From contig NZ_JADYVD010000007.1 in assembly GCF_020193575.1 (NCBI RefSeq), forward strand, positions 1 to 64,000: DNA of 64,000 nt. The letters are read 5' to 3'. Shown piece after piece: positions 36,107 through 44,795 of this stretch. The position numbers and the translations under genes were made by a program. This DNA is from Ensifer sp. IC4062. Lineage in GTDB: Bacteria; Pseudomonadota; Alphaproteobacteria; Rhizobiales; Rhizobiaceae. The notes under the pieces were generated by a model that was not told where the DNA came from, did no database searches, and worked only from the letters and a program-made list of their open reading frames with translations. Every line of letters starts with the position of its first letter. Within the stretch, counting starts at the first letter, position 1.

Positions 36107-36970
36107 TCATTTCGCGAACTTCCGTGCGCCGGCGACGCAGAGGATGACCCCGACCGTCACCGCCAACATCGTGAGGCTCACCTCTTCATGGAGCAATGTC
36201 GCGGCCAAGGCCAGTCCGAAAAACGGCTGCAGCAATTGCAATTGCCCCACGGCCGCGATGCCGCCCTGCGCCAGTCCCCGGTACCAGAAGATAAAGCCGA
36301 TCAACATGCTGAACAGGGAGACATAGGCGAGTCCGACCCAGCCGGGCATTCCCACCTCCGCGAATGACGGCGGCATCAGGGCGAGCGCGATCGAGAGCAT
36401 GACAGGCAGTGACAGGACGAGCGCCCAGGAGATCACCTGCCAGCCCCCAAGGGTGCGCGACAGCCTTGCCCCCTCGGCATAGCCGAGCCCGCAAGCGACG
36501 ATTGCCGCGAGCATCAAAGCGTCGCCGACGGGGGAGGCCGTGAGCCCCTGCATAAGGGCAAAGCCGACGACCAGCAGGCTTCCCGCGACGGAAAACATCC
36601 AGAACGCCGGACGAGGGCGCTCGCCGCCGCGAAGCACGCCGAAAGCTGCGGTCGCCAGCGGCAGCAAGCCGATGAAGACGATCGAGTGCGCCGACGTCAC
36701 GTGTTGAAGCGCGAAGGCGGTCAACAGGGGAAACCCGACGACGACGCCGAGGGAGACGATTGCCAGAGAGAAGAGTTGGTCGCCGGTGGGCCGCTTTTCC
36801 CTGAAGGCAAGGAGAAGGCACAGGGCAAGCAGGCCCGCGATGCCGGCGCGGGCGACGGTCAGAAACACCGGATCGAAATCGAGCACGGCGGCTTTGGTCG
36901 CAGGCAGCGAGCCGCTGAAGATCAGCACGCCGAGAAAGCCGTTGATCCATCCGCTCGTCGTCTTGTCCAT
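36107..36970 (-). CDS. EamA/DMT-family transporter
   Basis: The 287-residue protein has ten predicted helices in two EamA repeats. The first begins GWINGFLGVLIFSGSLPATK and includes ARAGIAGLLALCLLLAF; the second includes AIVACGLGYAEGARLSRTLG and GFIFWYRGLAQGGIAAVGQL. Such carriers export amino acids or other metabolites. ATG 36970 is preferred because AGGA precedes it; ATG 37009 would add 13 hydrophilic residues. It is divergent from the MocR regulator, with 140 bp between the starts, and probably heads the operon with PaiB and M20 genes. Confidence 0.88.
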   Translation of the reverse strand: MDKTTSGWINGFLGVLIFSGSLPATKAAVLDFDPVFLTVARAGIAGLLALCLLLAFREKRPTGDQLFSLAIVSLGVVVGFPLLTAFALQHVTSAHSIVFIGLLPLATAAFGVLRGGERPRPAFWMFSVAGSLLVVGFALMQGLTASPVGDALMLAAIVACGLGYAEGARLSRTLGGWQVISWALVLSLPVMLSIALALMPPSFAEVGMPGWVGLAYVSLFSMLIGFIFWYRGLAQGGIAAVGQLQLLQPFFGLALAATLLHEEVSLTMLAVTVGVILCVAGARKFAK

Positions 36971-37066
36971 GGTCCCATCCTGTTTGCCTGTGCCGGCCGA
37001 AGTCGCCAAAGCATCCTTTGCAGCTTCATCTGAACGCGAAGTGCTCTGGCGCTGCCAGAGACAATC

Positions 37067-37110
37067 CAGTACAGTTCGACAAAACTGTTATGTATCATGG
37101 AGCAGTACAG
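37067..37110 (+). promoter_or_regulatory. Direct repeat CAGTACAG, likely MocR operator
   Basis: CAGTACAG occurs at 37067-37074 and again at 37103-37110, directly before the start codon. ACAGT (37071-37075) also forms an inverted pair with ACTGT (37084-37088). MocR regulators commonly bind direct repeats in the divergent gap shared with the gene they control. Placement over the ribosome site suggests autorepression. Confidence 0.5.
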
Positions 37111-38541
37111 ATGGGCGTTGCAGCGACGACCGAGGGTGGCGGCACACGCGTGGCGGCGGTGATGAGCGCGATCCGGCAGCGCATTGCCAACCGCAGTCTG
37201 ACGCCGGGGAGCAAGCTGCCGTCGGTCCGCGCTTTTGCGGCGACCATGCAAGTTTCGACCTCTACCGTGGTGGACGCCTATGACCGATTGGTCGCCGAAG
37301 GGGTGATTGCATCGAGACCGGGCTCCGGCTTCTACGTTTCCGGGCAGGTCATGCCTTTGGCGTTGGCCGAGATCGGGCCCCGGCTCGACCGCGCCGTCGA
37401 CCCGCTATGGATTTCCCGGCAATCTCTCGAAAGCAGCGACGCGACGCTGAAGCCCGGCTGCGGCTGGCTCCCGCCGTCATGGATGCCAGAGGCGGCGTTG
37501 CGCAAAGCGCTGCGTGGCCTTTCTCGGGCCGACGACGCCGCTCTCACCGACTACGGCACGCCGCTCGGTTTTCCGCCGCTCCGCCAGTTGCTCGCGCGGC
37601 GCATGATGGAGCGCGGTATCGAAGCCTCGCCCGACTGCATCATGCTTGCGGAGTCGGGGACCCAGGCAATCGATCTTCTGTGCCGCTTCTTCCTCGAAAC
37701 GGGCGATACGGTGCTCGTCGACGACCCGTGCTACTTCAATTTTCATGCGCTGCTGCGCGCCCACCGCGCCAAGATCGTCAGCGTGCCCTACACGCCGACG
37801 GGGCCGGACATCGAGGCTTTCGCCAAGGTGGTCGCGGAGCACCGGCCGCGCCTCTACATCACCAATTCCGCTATCCACAATCCGACCGGTGCGGTGCTGT
37901 CTCCGGTTGTTGCCCACCGGGTGCTGAAGCTCGCAGACCAGTTCGACCTCACCATCGTCGAGGACGACATCTTTGCCGATTTCGAGCTTACGCCCGCGCC
38001 AAGGTTGGCGGCCTTCGACGGCCTCGGTCGCGTCGTCCATATCGGCAGCTTTTCCAAGACGCTGTCGGCGTCGGCGCGCTGCGGCTTCATCGCCGCACGC
38101 CGGGAATGGATCGAGGGACTGGTGGACCTCAGGATCGCTACTTCCTTCGGCGGCGGACGCTTATCGGCAGAACTCATCTACAACATCTTGAGGGACGGCG
38201 GCTACCGCAAGCACATGGAGGCGCTCCGCGCGCGACTGGCCCGCGCCATGGCCGAAACGGGTTCCAGGCTGAAAAAACTTGGCATCGAGCCCTGGCTGGA
38301 GCCGCAGTCCGGCATGTTTCTGTGGTGCCGGCTTCCTGCAGGACTCGACGCCGCCGACATTGCCCGGGAGGCCTTGGCTGACGACGTGGTGCTGGCGCCC
38401 GGCAATGCCTTCAGCCTTTCCCAATCCGCTCGGGAATTCATGCGGTTCAATGTTTCGCAATGCCTGGATGAACGTGTGTTTCAGACGCTGCGACGGGCGA
38501 TCGAGAGGCGCAGATCGGCGGGCGGTTTGGTTCGGGGATGA
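37111..38541 (+). CDS. MocR-type regulator (GntR winged helix fused to aminotransferase domain)
   Basis: The 476-residue protein has an N-terminal GntR-type winged helix (LTPGSKLPSVRAFAATMQVS, TVVDAYDRLVAEGVIASRPG) and a fold-type I aminotransferase domain. Landmarks are SGTQAIDLLCRFFLETGD, HNPTGAVLS and GSFSKTLSASARCGFI with the PLP lysine. MocR proteins sense PLP or PLP-bound amino compounds and activate a divergent gene. The start is taken at ATG 37111 because GGAG is eight bases upstream and upstream codons (37018, 37090) run into the operator. It faces the EamA-PaiB-M20 operon, its likely target. Confidence 0.9.
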   Translation: MGVAATTEGGGTRVAAVMSAIRQRIANRSLTPGSKLPSVRAFAATMQVSTSTVVDAYDRLVAEGVIASRPGSGFYVSGQVMPLALAEIGPRLDRAVDPLWISRQSLESSDATLKPGCGWLPPSWMPEAALRKALRGLSRADDAALTDYGTPLGFPPLRQLLARRMMERGIEASPDCIMLAESGTQAIDLLCRFFLETGDTVLVDDPCYFNFHALLRAHRAKIVSVPYTPTGPDIEAFAKVVAEHRPRLYITNSAIHNPTGAVLSPVVAHRVLKLADQFDLTIVEDDIFADFELTPAPRLAAFDGLGRVVHIGSFSKTLSASARCGFIAARREWIEGLVDLRIATSFGGGRLSAELIYNILRDGGYRKHMEALRARLARAMAETGSRLKKLGIEPWLEPQSGMFLWCRLPAGLDAADIAREALADDVVLAPGNAFSLSQSAREFMRFNVSQCLDERVFQTLRRAIERRRSAGGLVRG

Positions 38542-38684
38542 GCACACCCGCCTCATCGAAGTTGTGACGCGCCGCCGCCACCCACTTGCCTCGTCAGACT
38601 AGTTGGGCGCCGCTCAACTCACTTGCTAAGAGCGCGTTGCGGGTCGCGCCGCCAAGCGACGTAAGAGCATCCATCCGAGCGGCC

Positions 38685-40139
38685 TCACCTTACGTCACCC
38701 GGAACCGAAGCACGACCTACGAAGGCGCGGCTCATCACCGCGACGACGACGGCAGCGACGATCAGGACTGCGGCGACGGCGAAAGTGATGCGCATCCCGG
38801 CGGCGACGGCGTCGGGGGCAGCCGTGGTGATCTCGCTCGCGCCGGACGCGAGCGCGAAGACCGCTCCCATGAAGGAGGCGCCGGTGACGAGGCCGAGATT
38901 GCGCGAGAGATTGAGCATGCCGGAAACGATGCCGCGCTCGCCGGGCCCCACATCCTTCATCACGGCGGTGTTGTTGGCCGCCTGGAATAGGGCATAGCCG
39001 GCGGTGACAGTGACGATCGGCGCGAGATAGCCGGCGATGCCGAACCCTGCCGGGATCAGCGAGAGGAGGAACGCGCCGGCGGCGATCGCCGTGAGCCCCG
39101 CGACGGTCATCGGCTGCGCGCCGAGCCGGTCGACAAGGCGGCCGGCGGGGACGCCCGCGAGTGCCGCGACGAGCGGACCGGCGGACATGACGAGGCCGAC
39201 GAGCGCGGCGTCGAGGCCGAGACCGCCGGAGAGATAGAACGGCCCCACCACCAGCGTCGCCATCATTACCGTCGAAACGAGCGCGGTCATGGCGAGGCCG
39301 GCGGAGAGCACCGGATTGCGGAACATCGCGAGGCGGAGCAGGGCCGAGGCGGTCCTCGCCTCGGCAAACAGGAAGAGCGCACCGGCGAAGACCGCCCCCA
39401 GCAGCAGGCCCATATTGAGCGGACCAAAGCTGCCGCGGCCGATCGTCATGGCGAGCGCGTAAGCGCCAAGCGTCAGCGCCAGCAGCAATGTGCCGATCGT
39501 GTCGAAGCCCGACTGATTCCTGGGGCCCTCGCGGTCGCGGGGCAGCGTGCGAAACGCGAGGAGGAGTGCCACGACACCGAGCGGCACGCCGGCGAGGAAG
39601 ATCGCCCGCCAGCCGAGGCCGGCGATCAGGAGGCCGCCGAGCGAGGGGCCGAGGGCGGTGCCGATCGCCGACGTCGTCCCGAGAAGCCCCATGGCGCTGC
39701 CGGTCCGTGCCTTCGGCACCGTCTCGCCGACGAGCGCCATTGCAAGCGCCATCATGATCGCCGCACCGAGACCCTGCACCGCGCGCGCCGCGATCAACAT
39801 CGAGAGCGTCGGCGCGACGCCGCAGAGCACAGACGCAACGGTGAAGAGGGCGATGCCGGAGATGAGCAGACGGCGCCGGCCGATCATGTCGCCGAGCCGC
39901 CCGACGCTGACGATGAGGGTCGTGATGGCGAGAAGATAGGCGAGCACGACCCATTGCACTTGCTGGAACGAGGCGTCGAACGCCTCAGCCAGCGCCGGCA
40001 GGCCAACATTGGCGATGCTGGTCCCGAGCGAAGAAAGCAGCATGGAGAGGGAAAGGGCGGCGAGCGCCCCGCGAAAGGAGGGCCGTTCACCCCCTTCGGC
40101 GATCGCCTCCATTGGTCGCGTCGTTGATGTCATCGGCAT
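38685..40139 (-). CDS. MFS drug exporter (DHA2, 14-helix type)
   Basis: The 484-residue protein has about fourteen membrane helices. Motif A of the major facilitator superfamily is seen in VGRLGDMIGRRRLLISGIAL, motif B/C features in ARAVQGLGAAIMMALAMALV, and TSAIGTALGPSLGGLLI matches the antiporter motif GPxxGG. It should export drugs or toxic organic compounds by proton antiport. ATG 40139 is divergent from the LysR gene at 40266, its likely regulator. The GC-rich sequence gives a long antisense open frame that is not coding. Confidence 0.9.
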   Translation of the reverse strand: MPMTSTTRPMEAIAEGGERPSFRGALAALSLSMLLSSLGTSIANVGLPALAEAFDASFQQVQWVVLAYLLAITTLIVSVGRLGDMIGRRRLLISGIALFTVASVLCGVAPTLSMLIAARAVQGLGAAIMMALAMALVGETVPKARTGSAMGLLGTTSAIGTALGPSLGGLLIAGLGWRAIFLAGVPLGVVALLLAFRTLPRDREGPRNQSGFDTIGTLLLALTLGAYALAMTIGRGSFGPLNMGLLLGAVFAGALFLFAEARTASALLRLAMFRNPVLSAGLAMTALVSTVMMATLVVGPFYLSGGLGLDAALVGLVMSAGPLVAALAGVPAGRLVDRLGAQPMTVAGLTAIAAGAFLLSLIPAGFGIAGYLAPIVTVTAGYALFQAANNTAVMKDVGPGERGIVSGMLNLSRNLGLVTGASFMGAVFALASGASEITTAAPDAVAAGMRITFAVAAVLIVAAVVVAVMSRAFVGRASVPGDVR

Positions 40140-40265
40140 GAACTCCTTGGTCGGCTTTCGTACGGGCCGGCTAACGGTAGTTGCTTGCAGGGCATGGCGG
40201 AACGCGCATCATTTGCACTTCATTCGTGCGTTTGACGCCATGTCATGCTCAGCTATAGTCGGCGC

Positions 40266-41168
40266 ATGTCGAAGCCCGATCTCAATCTGCTTGCCACTCT
40301 CGACGTGTTGCTTTCGGAAGGCAGCGTTGCCCGCGCGGCCAAGCGGCTGCGGCTCAGCCCCTCGGCGATGAGCCGGGCGCTCGCGCGGCTGCGCGAGGCG
40401 ACGGGCGATCCGCTGCTGGTGCGCGCCGGGCGCGGCCTGGTACCGACACCGCGCGCACTCGAACTCGGCGAGCGCGTCGGCCGGCTGGTCGAGGAGGCTG
40501 AGGCGGTCCTGAGACCGCAGGAAAAGCTCGATCTCAAACGGCTGAAACGGACCTTCGTCCTCAGGACGAGCGATGGTTTCGTGGAGAATTTCGGGCCGGA
40601 TCTCATTGCCCGCGTCGGCGAGGAGGCGCCCAGCGTACGGCTCTGCTTCGTGCCGAAGCCCGACCGGGGCAGCGGCCCGCTGCGCGAGGCGACCGTCGAC
40701 CTCGAAACAGGTGTCGTCGGGGAGGCGACCAGTCCGGAGGTGCGCACGCAGGCGCTCTTCCGGGACAGGTTCGTCGGGGTCGTGCGCATGGGGCACCCGC
40801 TTTGTGAGGGCGAGGTGACGCCCGCCCGTTACGCGGCCGGCCGGCACGTCCTCGTTTCGCGCCGCGGGTTCGACAAGGGGCCGCTCGATGAGGCGCTGGA
40901 GGCGCTCGGCCTCGAACGCGAAATCGTCACGATCGTCGGCGGCTTTGCCGCTGCCCTCGCGCTCGCCCGCGCCTCCGACCTGATCGCCAGCGTTCCCGAG
41001 CGACACACCGGGGCGCTCAGGGCCGGGATGCACAGCTTTCCCCTCCCGGTCTTCACGCGGGAAATCACGGTGTCGATGCTCTGGCACCCGCGCCTCGACG
41101 CCGACCCGGCCCACCGCTGGCTGCGCGGATGCGTGCGCGAGGTTTGCGCGAAGCAGCGGGCGGGTTGA
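40266..41168 (+). CDS. LysR-family transcriptional regulator
   Basis: The 300-residue regulator starts MSKPDLNLLATLDVLLSEGS and has the LysR helix-turn-helix (VARAAKRLRLSPSAMSRALA, RLREATGDPLLVRAGRG), followed by a substrate-binding domain (TFVLRTSDGFVENFGPDLIA). An ATG at 40245 would add seven residues. It is divergent from the MFS exporter with 126 bp between the starts, so it most likely controls that exporter and itself. The inducer is not known. Confidence 0.9.
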   Translation: MSKPDLNLLATLDVLLSEGSVARAAKRLRLSPSAMSRALARLREATGDPLLVRAGRGLVPTPRALELGERVGRLVEEAEAVLRPQEKLDLKRLKRTFVLRTSDGFVENFGPDLIARVGEEAPSVRLCFVPKPDRGSGPLREATVDLETGVVGEATSPEVRTQALFRDRFVGVVRMGHPLCEGEVTPARYAAGRHVLVSRRGFDKGPLDEALEALGLEREIVTIVGGFAAALALARASDLIASVPERHTGALRAGMHSFPLPVFTREITVSMLWHPRLDADPAHRWLRGCVREVCAKQRAG

Positions 41169-41237
41169 TTGGTGGGTGAGGGGCGTGCGTCCTTGTCAGT
41201 GACTCCCTAGGTCAAGCGGACAAGAGTCTCCTGCGCC

Positions 41238-41495
41238 CAAGGACTTGGGCGCGCTGGATTCCTGTGACGAGCACAGGAATGAGGGCGAATGGGGTGATCT
41301 GCATCAGCTCACTTCGCCGGAGCACCCGCTTTTCTCGGCGCTTGAAGCGCAAGCTGTACTGCCTCCGGCGGAGCATTCCTTTGGCGGGTTCGATCTGGTC
41401 CGCGGGCTCGATCTGGCTCGACCGCAACCAGGAGCTCCCTCATTCCTCTGCTTGTCACAGGAATCCAGCCGCACCGCGTCGGCGGTGCGAGAGAC
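41238..41495. repeat. Inverted pair of family B repeats
   Basis: A forward copy at 41238-41285 (AAGGACTTGGGCGCGCTGGA, TTCCTGTGACGAGCACAGGA) and a reverse copy at 41438-41493 (CTCATTCCTCTGCTTGTCAC, AGGAATCCAGCCGCACCGCG), about 150 bp apart. They occupy most of the 486 bp gap between the LysR and Rrf2 genes. Confidence 0.7.
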
Positions 41496-41654
41496 TCCAC
41501 CGCGTCGAGAACGCGAGTGGCATCCGCGCCCGCCCGATCGGGCTTTCTCCCGGCAGGTTTCAAACGCTGAGTAGACGTCATAGCGCGGCGCCATCGTCTC
41601 GCGATCGCGAGGAGCCACTTGCCATCTGTGAGGATTCGTAATAATTGAAGTTAC

Positions 41655-42101
41655 ATGAAACGTGATAGCCGTCTCTCGTCAGTCCTCCATGCGCTCCTCC
41701 ACATGGCCGAGCACGACGGCTCCATGACTTCGGAAGCGCTGGCGGAATGCATGAACACCAATCCGGTCGTCGTACGCCGCACGATGGGGCTCCTGCGAGA
41801 GGCCGGGATCGTGGCCTCCGCGCGCGGGCATGCTGGCGGATGGACCATCACCGCCGATCTCAGCACCGTCACGCTGCGTCAGTTGCACGAAGTGTTGGGG
41901 GAGCCTGCCATCTTTGCCGTCGGCAACCGGAACGAAACGCCGGATTGTCTCGTCGAGCAATCGGTGAACGCCGCGCTCGACGACGCCTTTGCGGATGCCG
42001 AGGCGCTTCTGCTCGACCGTTTTGCCCATGTCACCCTGGCCGATCTCGCCGCCGACTTTGCCCGTCGGCACGCGGACTGGCGCGCTAAGAGGAACAAGTG
42101 A
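41655..42101 (+). CDS. Rrf2-family transcriptional regulator
   Basis: The 148-residue protein has the Rrf2 winged helix (LSSVLHALLHMAEHDGSMTS, EALAECMNTNPVVVRRTMGL, GIVASARGHAGGWTI). Unlike iron-sulfur Rrf2 members (IscR, NsrR), which have three cysteines, only one is present in the effector region (PDCLVEQSV) besides one in the winged helix, so a redox-thiol or cluster-free mechanism is more likely. The stop codon overlaps the start of the oxidoreductase gene (TGATG), so the two form an operon and the regulator probably controls it. Confidence 0.88.
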   Translation: MKRDSRLSSVLHALLHMAEHDGSMTSEALAECMNTNPVVVRRTMGLLREAGIVASARGHAGGWTITADLSTVTLRQLHEVLGEPAIFAVGNRNETPDCLVEQSVNAALDDAFADAEALLLDRFAHVTLADLAADFARRHADWRAKRNK

Positions 42102-42982
42102 TGCAGCATGATGTGATCGTCGTCGGCGGCAGCTACGCCGGAATGGCCGCCGCCCTCCAGCTTCTGCGTGCCCGTCGCACCGTCCTGGTGATCGACGCGG
42201 GGCTCAGGCGCAACCGTTTTGCCAGCCATTCACACGGCTTTCTCGGACAGGATGGCGCCGACCCCGCCGAAATCGCCGCAAGCGCACGGGCGCAGCTCAT
42301 GGCCTATCCGACGCTGACATGGGTCGATGGCCGGGCGGAGGCCGCCGGAGGGGTCAAGGACGCCTTCAGCATCACGACTGCGGATGGCATCCGGCATGAC
42401 GGGAGGCGGCTCCTTTTTGCCGTCGGTGTGACCGATCGGCTGCCTGAGATCGAGGGCATGGCGGAACGCTGGGGGAGGAGCATTTTCCATTGCCCCTATT
42501 GCCACGGCTACGAACTGGAACGGGGGCGGATCGGCGTGATCGCGACGGGGCCAATGTCGGTGCATCAAGCGCAACTCATTCCCGAATGGGGCGAGGTGAC
42601 CTTTTTTACCAATGGCGCCCTGACGCTCGACGATGCTGCTCGCGCCGACCTGAAGTCACGCGGTGTGACGATCGAGGAGACGTCGATCCGGCGGATCGAT
42701 GGCCATGCCGATGTGCTTCTCGCCGACGGGCGGGTTCTCTCCTTTGCCGGGCTCTTCACCGCTTCGCGCAACGCCCCTGCGACGCCGATCGCCGCGACGC
42801 TCGGCTGCGAGATCGAAGAGACGCCGTTCGGCACGCAGATCCGAACCGACGCCACGAAGGAAACCACGGTTCCCGGCGCTTTCGCCTGCGGCGACGTAGC
42901 GCGTACACCCCATTCGGTCTCGCTTGCCGTAGCCGACGGGGCATGGGCCGGCGCGCAGTTGCATCGGTCTCTGGTCTTCTGA
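42101..42982 (+). CDS. Thioredoxin reductase-like FAD/NAD(P)-dependent oxidoreductase
   Basis: The 293-residue flavoprotein starts with an FAD-binding motif (VIVVGGSYAGMAAALQLLRA), has a redox-type CPYCHGYE at about residue 131, and a second FAD block GAFACGDVARTPHSVSLAVA near the C-terminus. The CxxC fits thioredoxin reductases, but the NADPH motif is altered (GRIGVIATGPMSVHQAQLI) compared with the standard GGGDSA, so the partner may differ. ATG 42101 has AGAGGA upstream. It is encoded together with the Rrf2 regulator and probably acts in thiol stress. Confidence 0.85.
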   Translation: MQHDVIVVGGSYAGMAAALQLLRARRTVLVIDAGLRRNRFASHSHGFLGQDGADPAEIAASARAQLMAYPTLTWVDGRAEAAGGVKDAFSITTADGIRHDGRRLLFAVGVTDRLPEIEGMAERWGRSIFHCPYCHGYELERGRIGVIATGPMSVHQAQLIPEWGEVTFFTNGALTLDDAARADLKSRGVTIEETSIRRIDGHADVLLADGRVLSFAGLFTASRNAPATPIAATLGCEIEETPFGTQIRTDATKETTVPGAFACGDVARTPHSVSLAVADGAWAGAQLHRSLVF

Positions 42983-43076
42983 CGCGTTAAAGCGCCGCTC
43001 GCTTAACCAGACGCCATAGTACAAAGGCCAGCTTCGGCCTCGTCGGTTGTGCGGTAGGGCCAGGCTCTCGTCTCAT

Positions 43077-43108
43077 CCTCATTCCTGTGTTTGTCACAGG
43101 GATGTGGG
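43077..43108 (-). repeat. Short family B repeat fragment
   Basis: CCTCATTCCTGTGTTTGTCA and CAGGGATGTGG. Only one arm is present. It is the main recognisable item in the 355 bp gap 42983-43337. Confidence 0.5.
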
Positions 43109-43337
43109 CAAAAAAGCATCCGCCAATCTCAATTACTGTCGTACGGTAATAGACGTGCAAAGGCCCTGTGAGAGCGGGCGCCGTGGCTGGAGCCGCTGGA
43201 TTTGGGCCTTCTGGGCCCCGCAGCACAGCGCCGCTGCGGCTTTACATATCTTCACATTCTCCGAGAACGCTCGAAACGTTGCCTTGTTAGCTTTCCCTCC
43301 ATTGCAGCAGATGCTGCGGAGCGAAAGGAAACCAACC

Positions 43338-43886
43338 ATGGAAAACGAGGACAAGAACCTGGCGAGCCCGGCCGCCAGCAAAACCGCTTCGAATAGCTGG
43401 AGTCGGCGCGCCGCCATAGGCGGTCTCGCAGCCGTCACGGTTGCTGGCGGGATCGGTTATGCAGCCGCGCGCAGCGACGATTTCGGCTTCGGCATGGGGC
43501 GTTTCGGCATGGGCGGCCACATGATGCAAGCGCATATGGGAGGTGGCTTTATGGAACACCGGATCGGCTCCGTGCTTGACGAACTCGACGCGACACCCGA
43601 GCAGGAGGACAAGCTTTGGGATATCATCGACAAGGCGCGCTCTGAGATCAGGCCAACATTCCGGGACTTCCGCGAGACGCGTGAGGAGGTCATCGAACTC
43701 CTCGGCGCATCGACCATCGACCGCGCAGCCGCCGAGAGACTGCGCAGTGAACGCATCGCGGCCATCGACGAGGCCTCGCGCAAGATGACGACCGCGCTGC
43801 TCGACGCCGCTGAAGTGCTGACGCCGCAGCAGCGGAGCAAGCTCGTCGAGCATTTGAAGGAGCGCAGGGGCCACGGCCGGTGGTAA
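43338..43886 (+). CDS. CpxP/Spy-like periplasmic protein
   Basis: The 182-residue protein has an N-terminal export or anchor segment with a twin arginine (SRRAAIGGLAAVTVAGGIGY), a Met/His/Gly-rich stretch (GMGRFGMGGHMMQAHMGG) suited to metal binding, and a helical domain with LTxxQ-like motifs (LDATPEQEDKLW and LTPQQRSKLVEHLK) as in Spy, CpxP and CnrX. AAAGGA upstream supports ATG 43338. It is followed by a response regulator and histidine kinase on the same strand and is a likely periplasmic sensor or modulator for them. Confidence 0.82.
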   Translation: MENEDKNLASPAASKTASNSWSRRAAIGGLAAVTVAGGIGYAAARSDDFGFGMGRFGMGGHMMQAHMGGGFMEHRIGSVLDELDATPEQEDKLWDIIDKARSEIRPTFRDFRETREEVIELLGASTIDRAAAERLRSERIAAIDEASRKMTTALLDAAEVLTPQQRSKLVEHLKERRGHGRW

Positions 43887-43903
43887 GACTCGGCTGAGTC
43901 AGC

Positions 43904-44010
43904 TACTGCATGTTTCCTTAAATCCTATCCGATTTAGAGATAAGAACATGCAGCAACTCAAAGTGCTACAGCGACCCTTGCGCGTCTGATCGGACGCGCG
44001 GCGCTGCGGG
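43904..44010 (+). repeat. Repeat family A, full copy inside the CpxP-RR-HK gene set
   Basis: TACTGCATGTTTCCTTAAAT, CGATTTAGAGATAAGAACAT, GCAGCAACTCAAAGTGCTAC, then hairpin GCGCGTCTGATCGGACGCGC. It lies between the CpxP-like stop and the response-regulator start, where it could shape differential expression. Confidence 0.75.
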
Positions 44011-44031
44011 CGAATCAACGGAGCGCAAGAA

Positions 44032-44730
44032 ATGGCGGAACGGGTCTTGATCGTTGACGACGATACGCGCCTCTCCGCCATGCTTGCCGACTATCTCTCC
44101 GGAAACGGCTACACCGTCCACACCGCGGCGACTGCCACGGCGGGCCTTACCGACCTCGGCCGCCATGGGCCGGACGCCGTGATCCTCGACGTCATGCTTC
44201 CCGACTTCGATGGCTTCGAGACCTGCCGGCGCGTGCGCGCCGTCTCGGACGTGCCGATCCTGATGCTCACGGCCAAGGGCGAAGAGACAGACCGCATCGT
44301 CGGGTTGGAGCTCGGGGCCGATGACTATCTGCCGAAGCCGTTCAACCCGCGCGAACTGCTGGCGCGGCTGAAGGCGATCCTGCGCCGCCGCAATGGCAGC
44401 GCAGCGGTTTCGCGGACTTTTCGCTTCGGGCGGCTGGAGATCGATCCGGGATCCCGCGCGGTCAGGGTAGACGGCCGCGAATGTGCGCTGACCAGCTACC
44501 AGTTCGACCTGCTCGTGGCGCTCGCCGAAAATGCCGGCCGCACGCTGTCGCGCGAGCAGTTGATGGACGCGGTCAAGGGCGAGGAACTGGAAGCCTTCGA
44601 CCGTTCCATAGACGTGCATATCTCGCGCATCCGGGCGGCCATCGAGAGCGACCCGAAGCATCCGAAGCGCATTATCACCGTGCGCGGCGCCGGTTATGTC
44701 TTCGCCCGCTTCCAGGATGACGAGAGATAG
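44032..44730 (+). CDS. OmpR-family response regulator
   Basis: The 232-residue protein has a receiver domain (VLIVDDDTRLSAMLADYLSG; phospho-acceptor Asp 53 in VILDVMLPDFDG; conserved Lys in DYLPKPFNPRELLARL) and a C-terminal winged helix (ALTSYQFDLLVALAENAGRT, then HISRIRAAIESDPKHPKRII and VRGAGYVFA). All phosphorylation residues are present. It is paired with the histidine kinase 65 bp downstream and follows a CpxP-like gene, so a CpxR-type envelope or metal stress response is likely. Confidence 0.92.
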   Translation: MAERVLIVDDDTRLSAMLADYLSGNGYTVHTAATATAGLTDLGRHGPDAVILDVMLPDFDGFETCRRVRAVSDVPILMLTAKGEETDRIVGLELGADDYLPKPFNPRELLARLKAILRRRNGSAAVSRTFRFGRLEIDPGSRAVRVDGRECALTSYQFDLLVALAENAGRTLSREQLMDAVKGEELEAFDRSIDVHISRIRAAIESDPKHPKRIITVRGAGYVFARFQDDER

Positions 44731-44795
44731 CATGTCGCCGAAAGTGTGTAGCGATTTCGGCACGACGACATGCATCTAAACAGAGACCTAGAGCA

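Noticed and set aside
38695..39954. A 419-residue minus-strand frame overlapping the MFS gene
   Set aside because: It is an alternate frame of the same strand with very high Arg content and no hydrophobic segments, whereas the other frame gives a complete MFS exporter.
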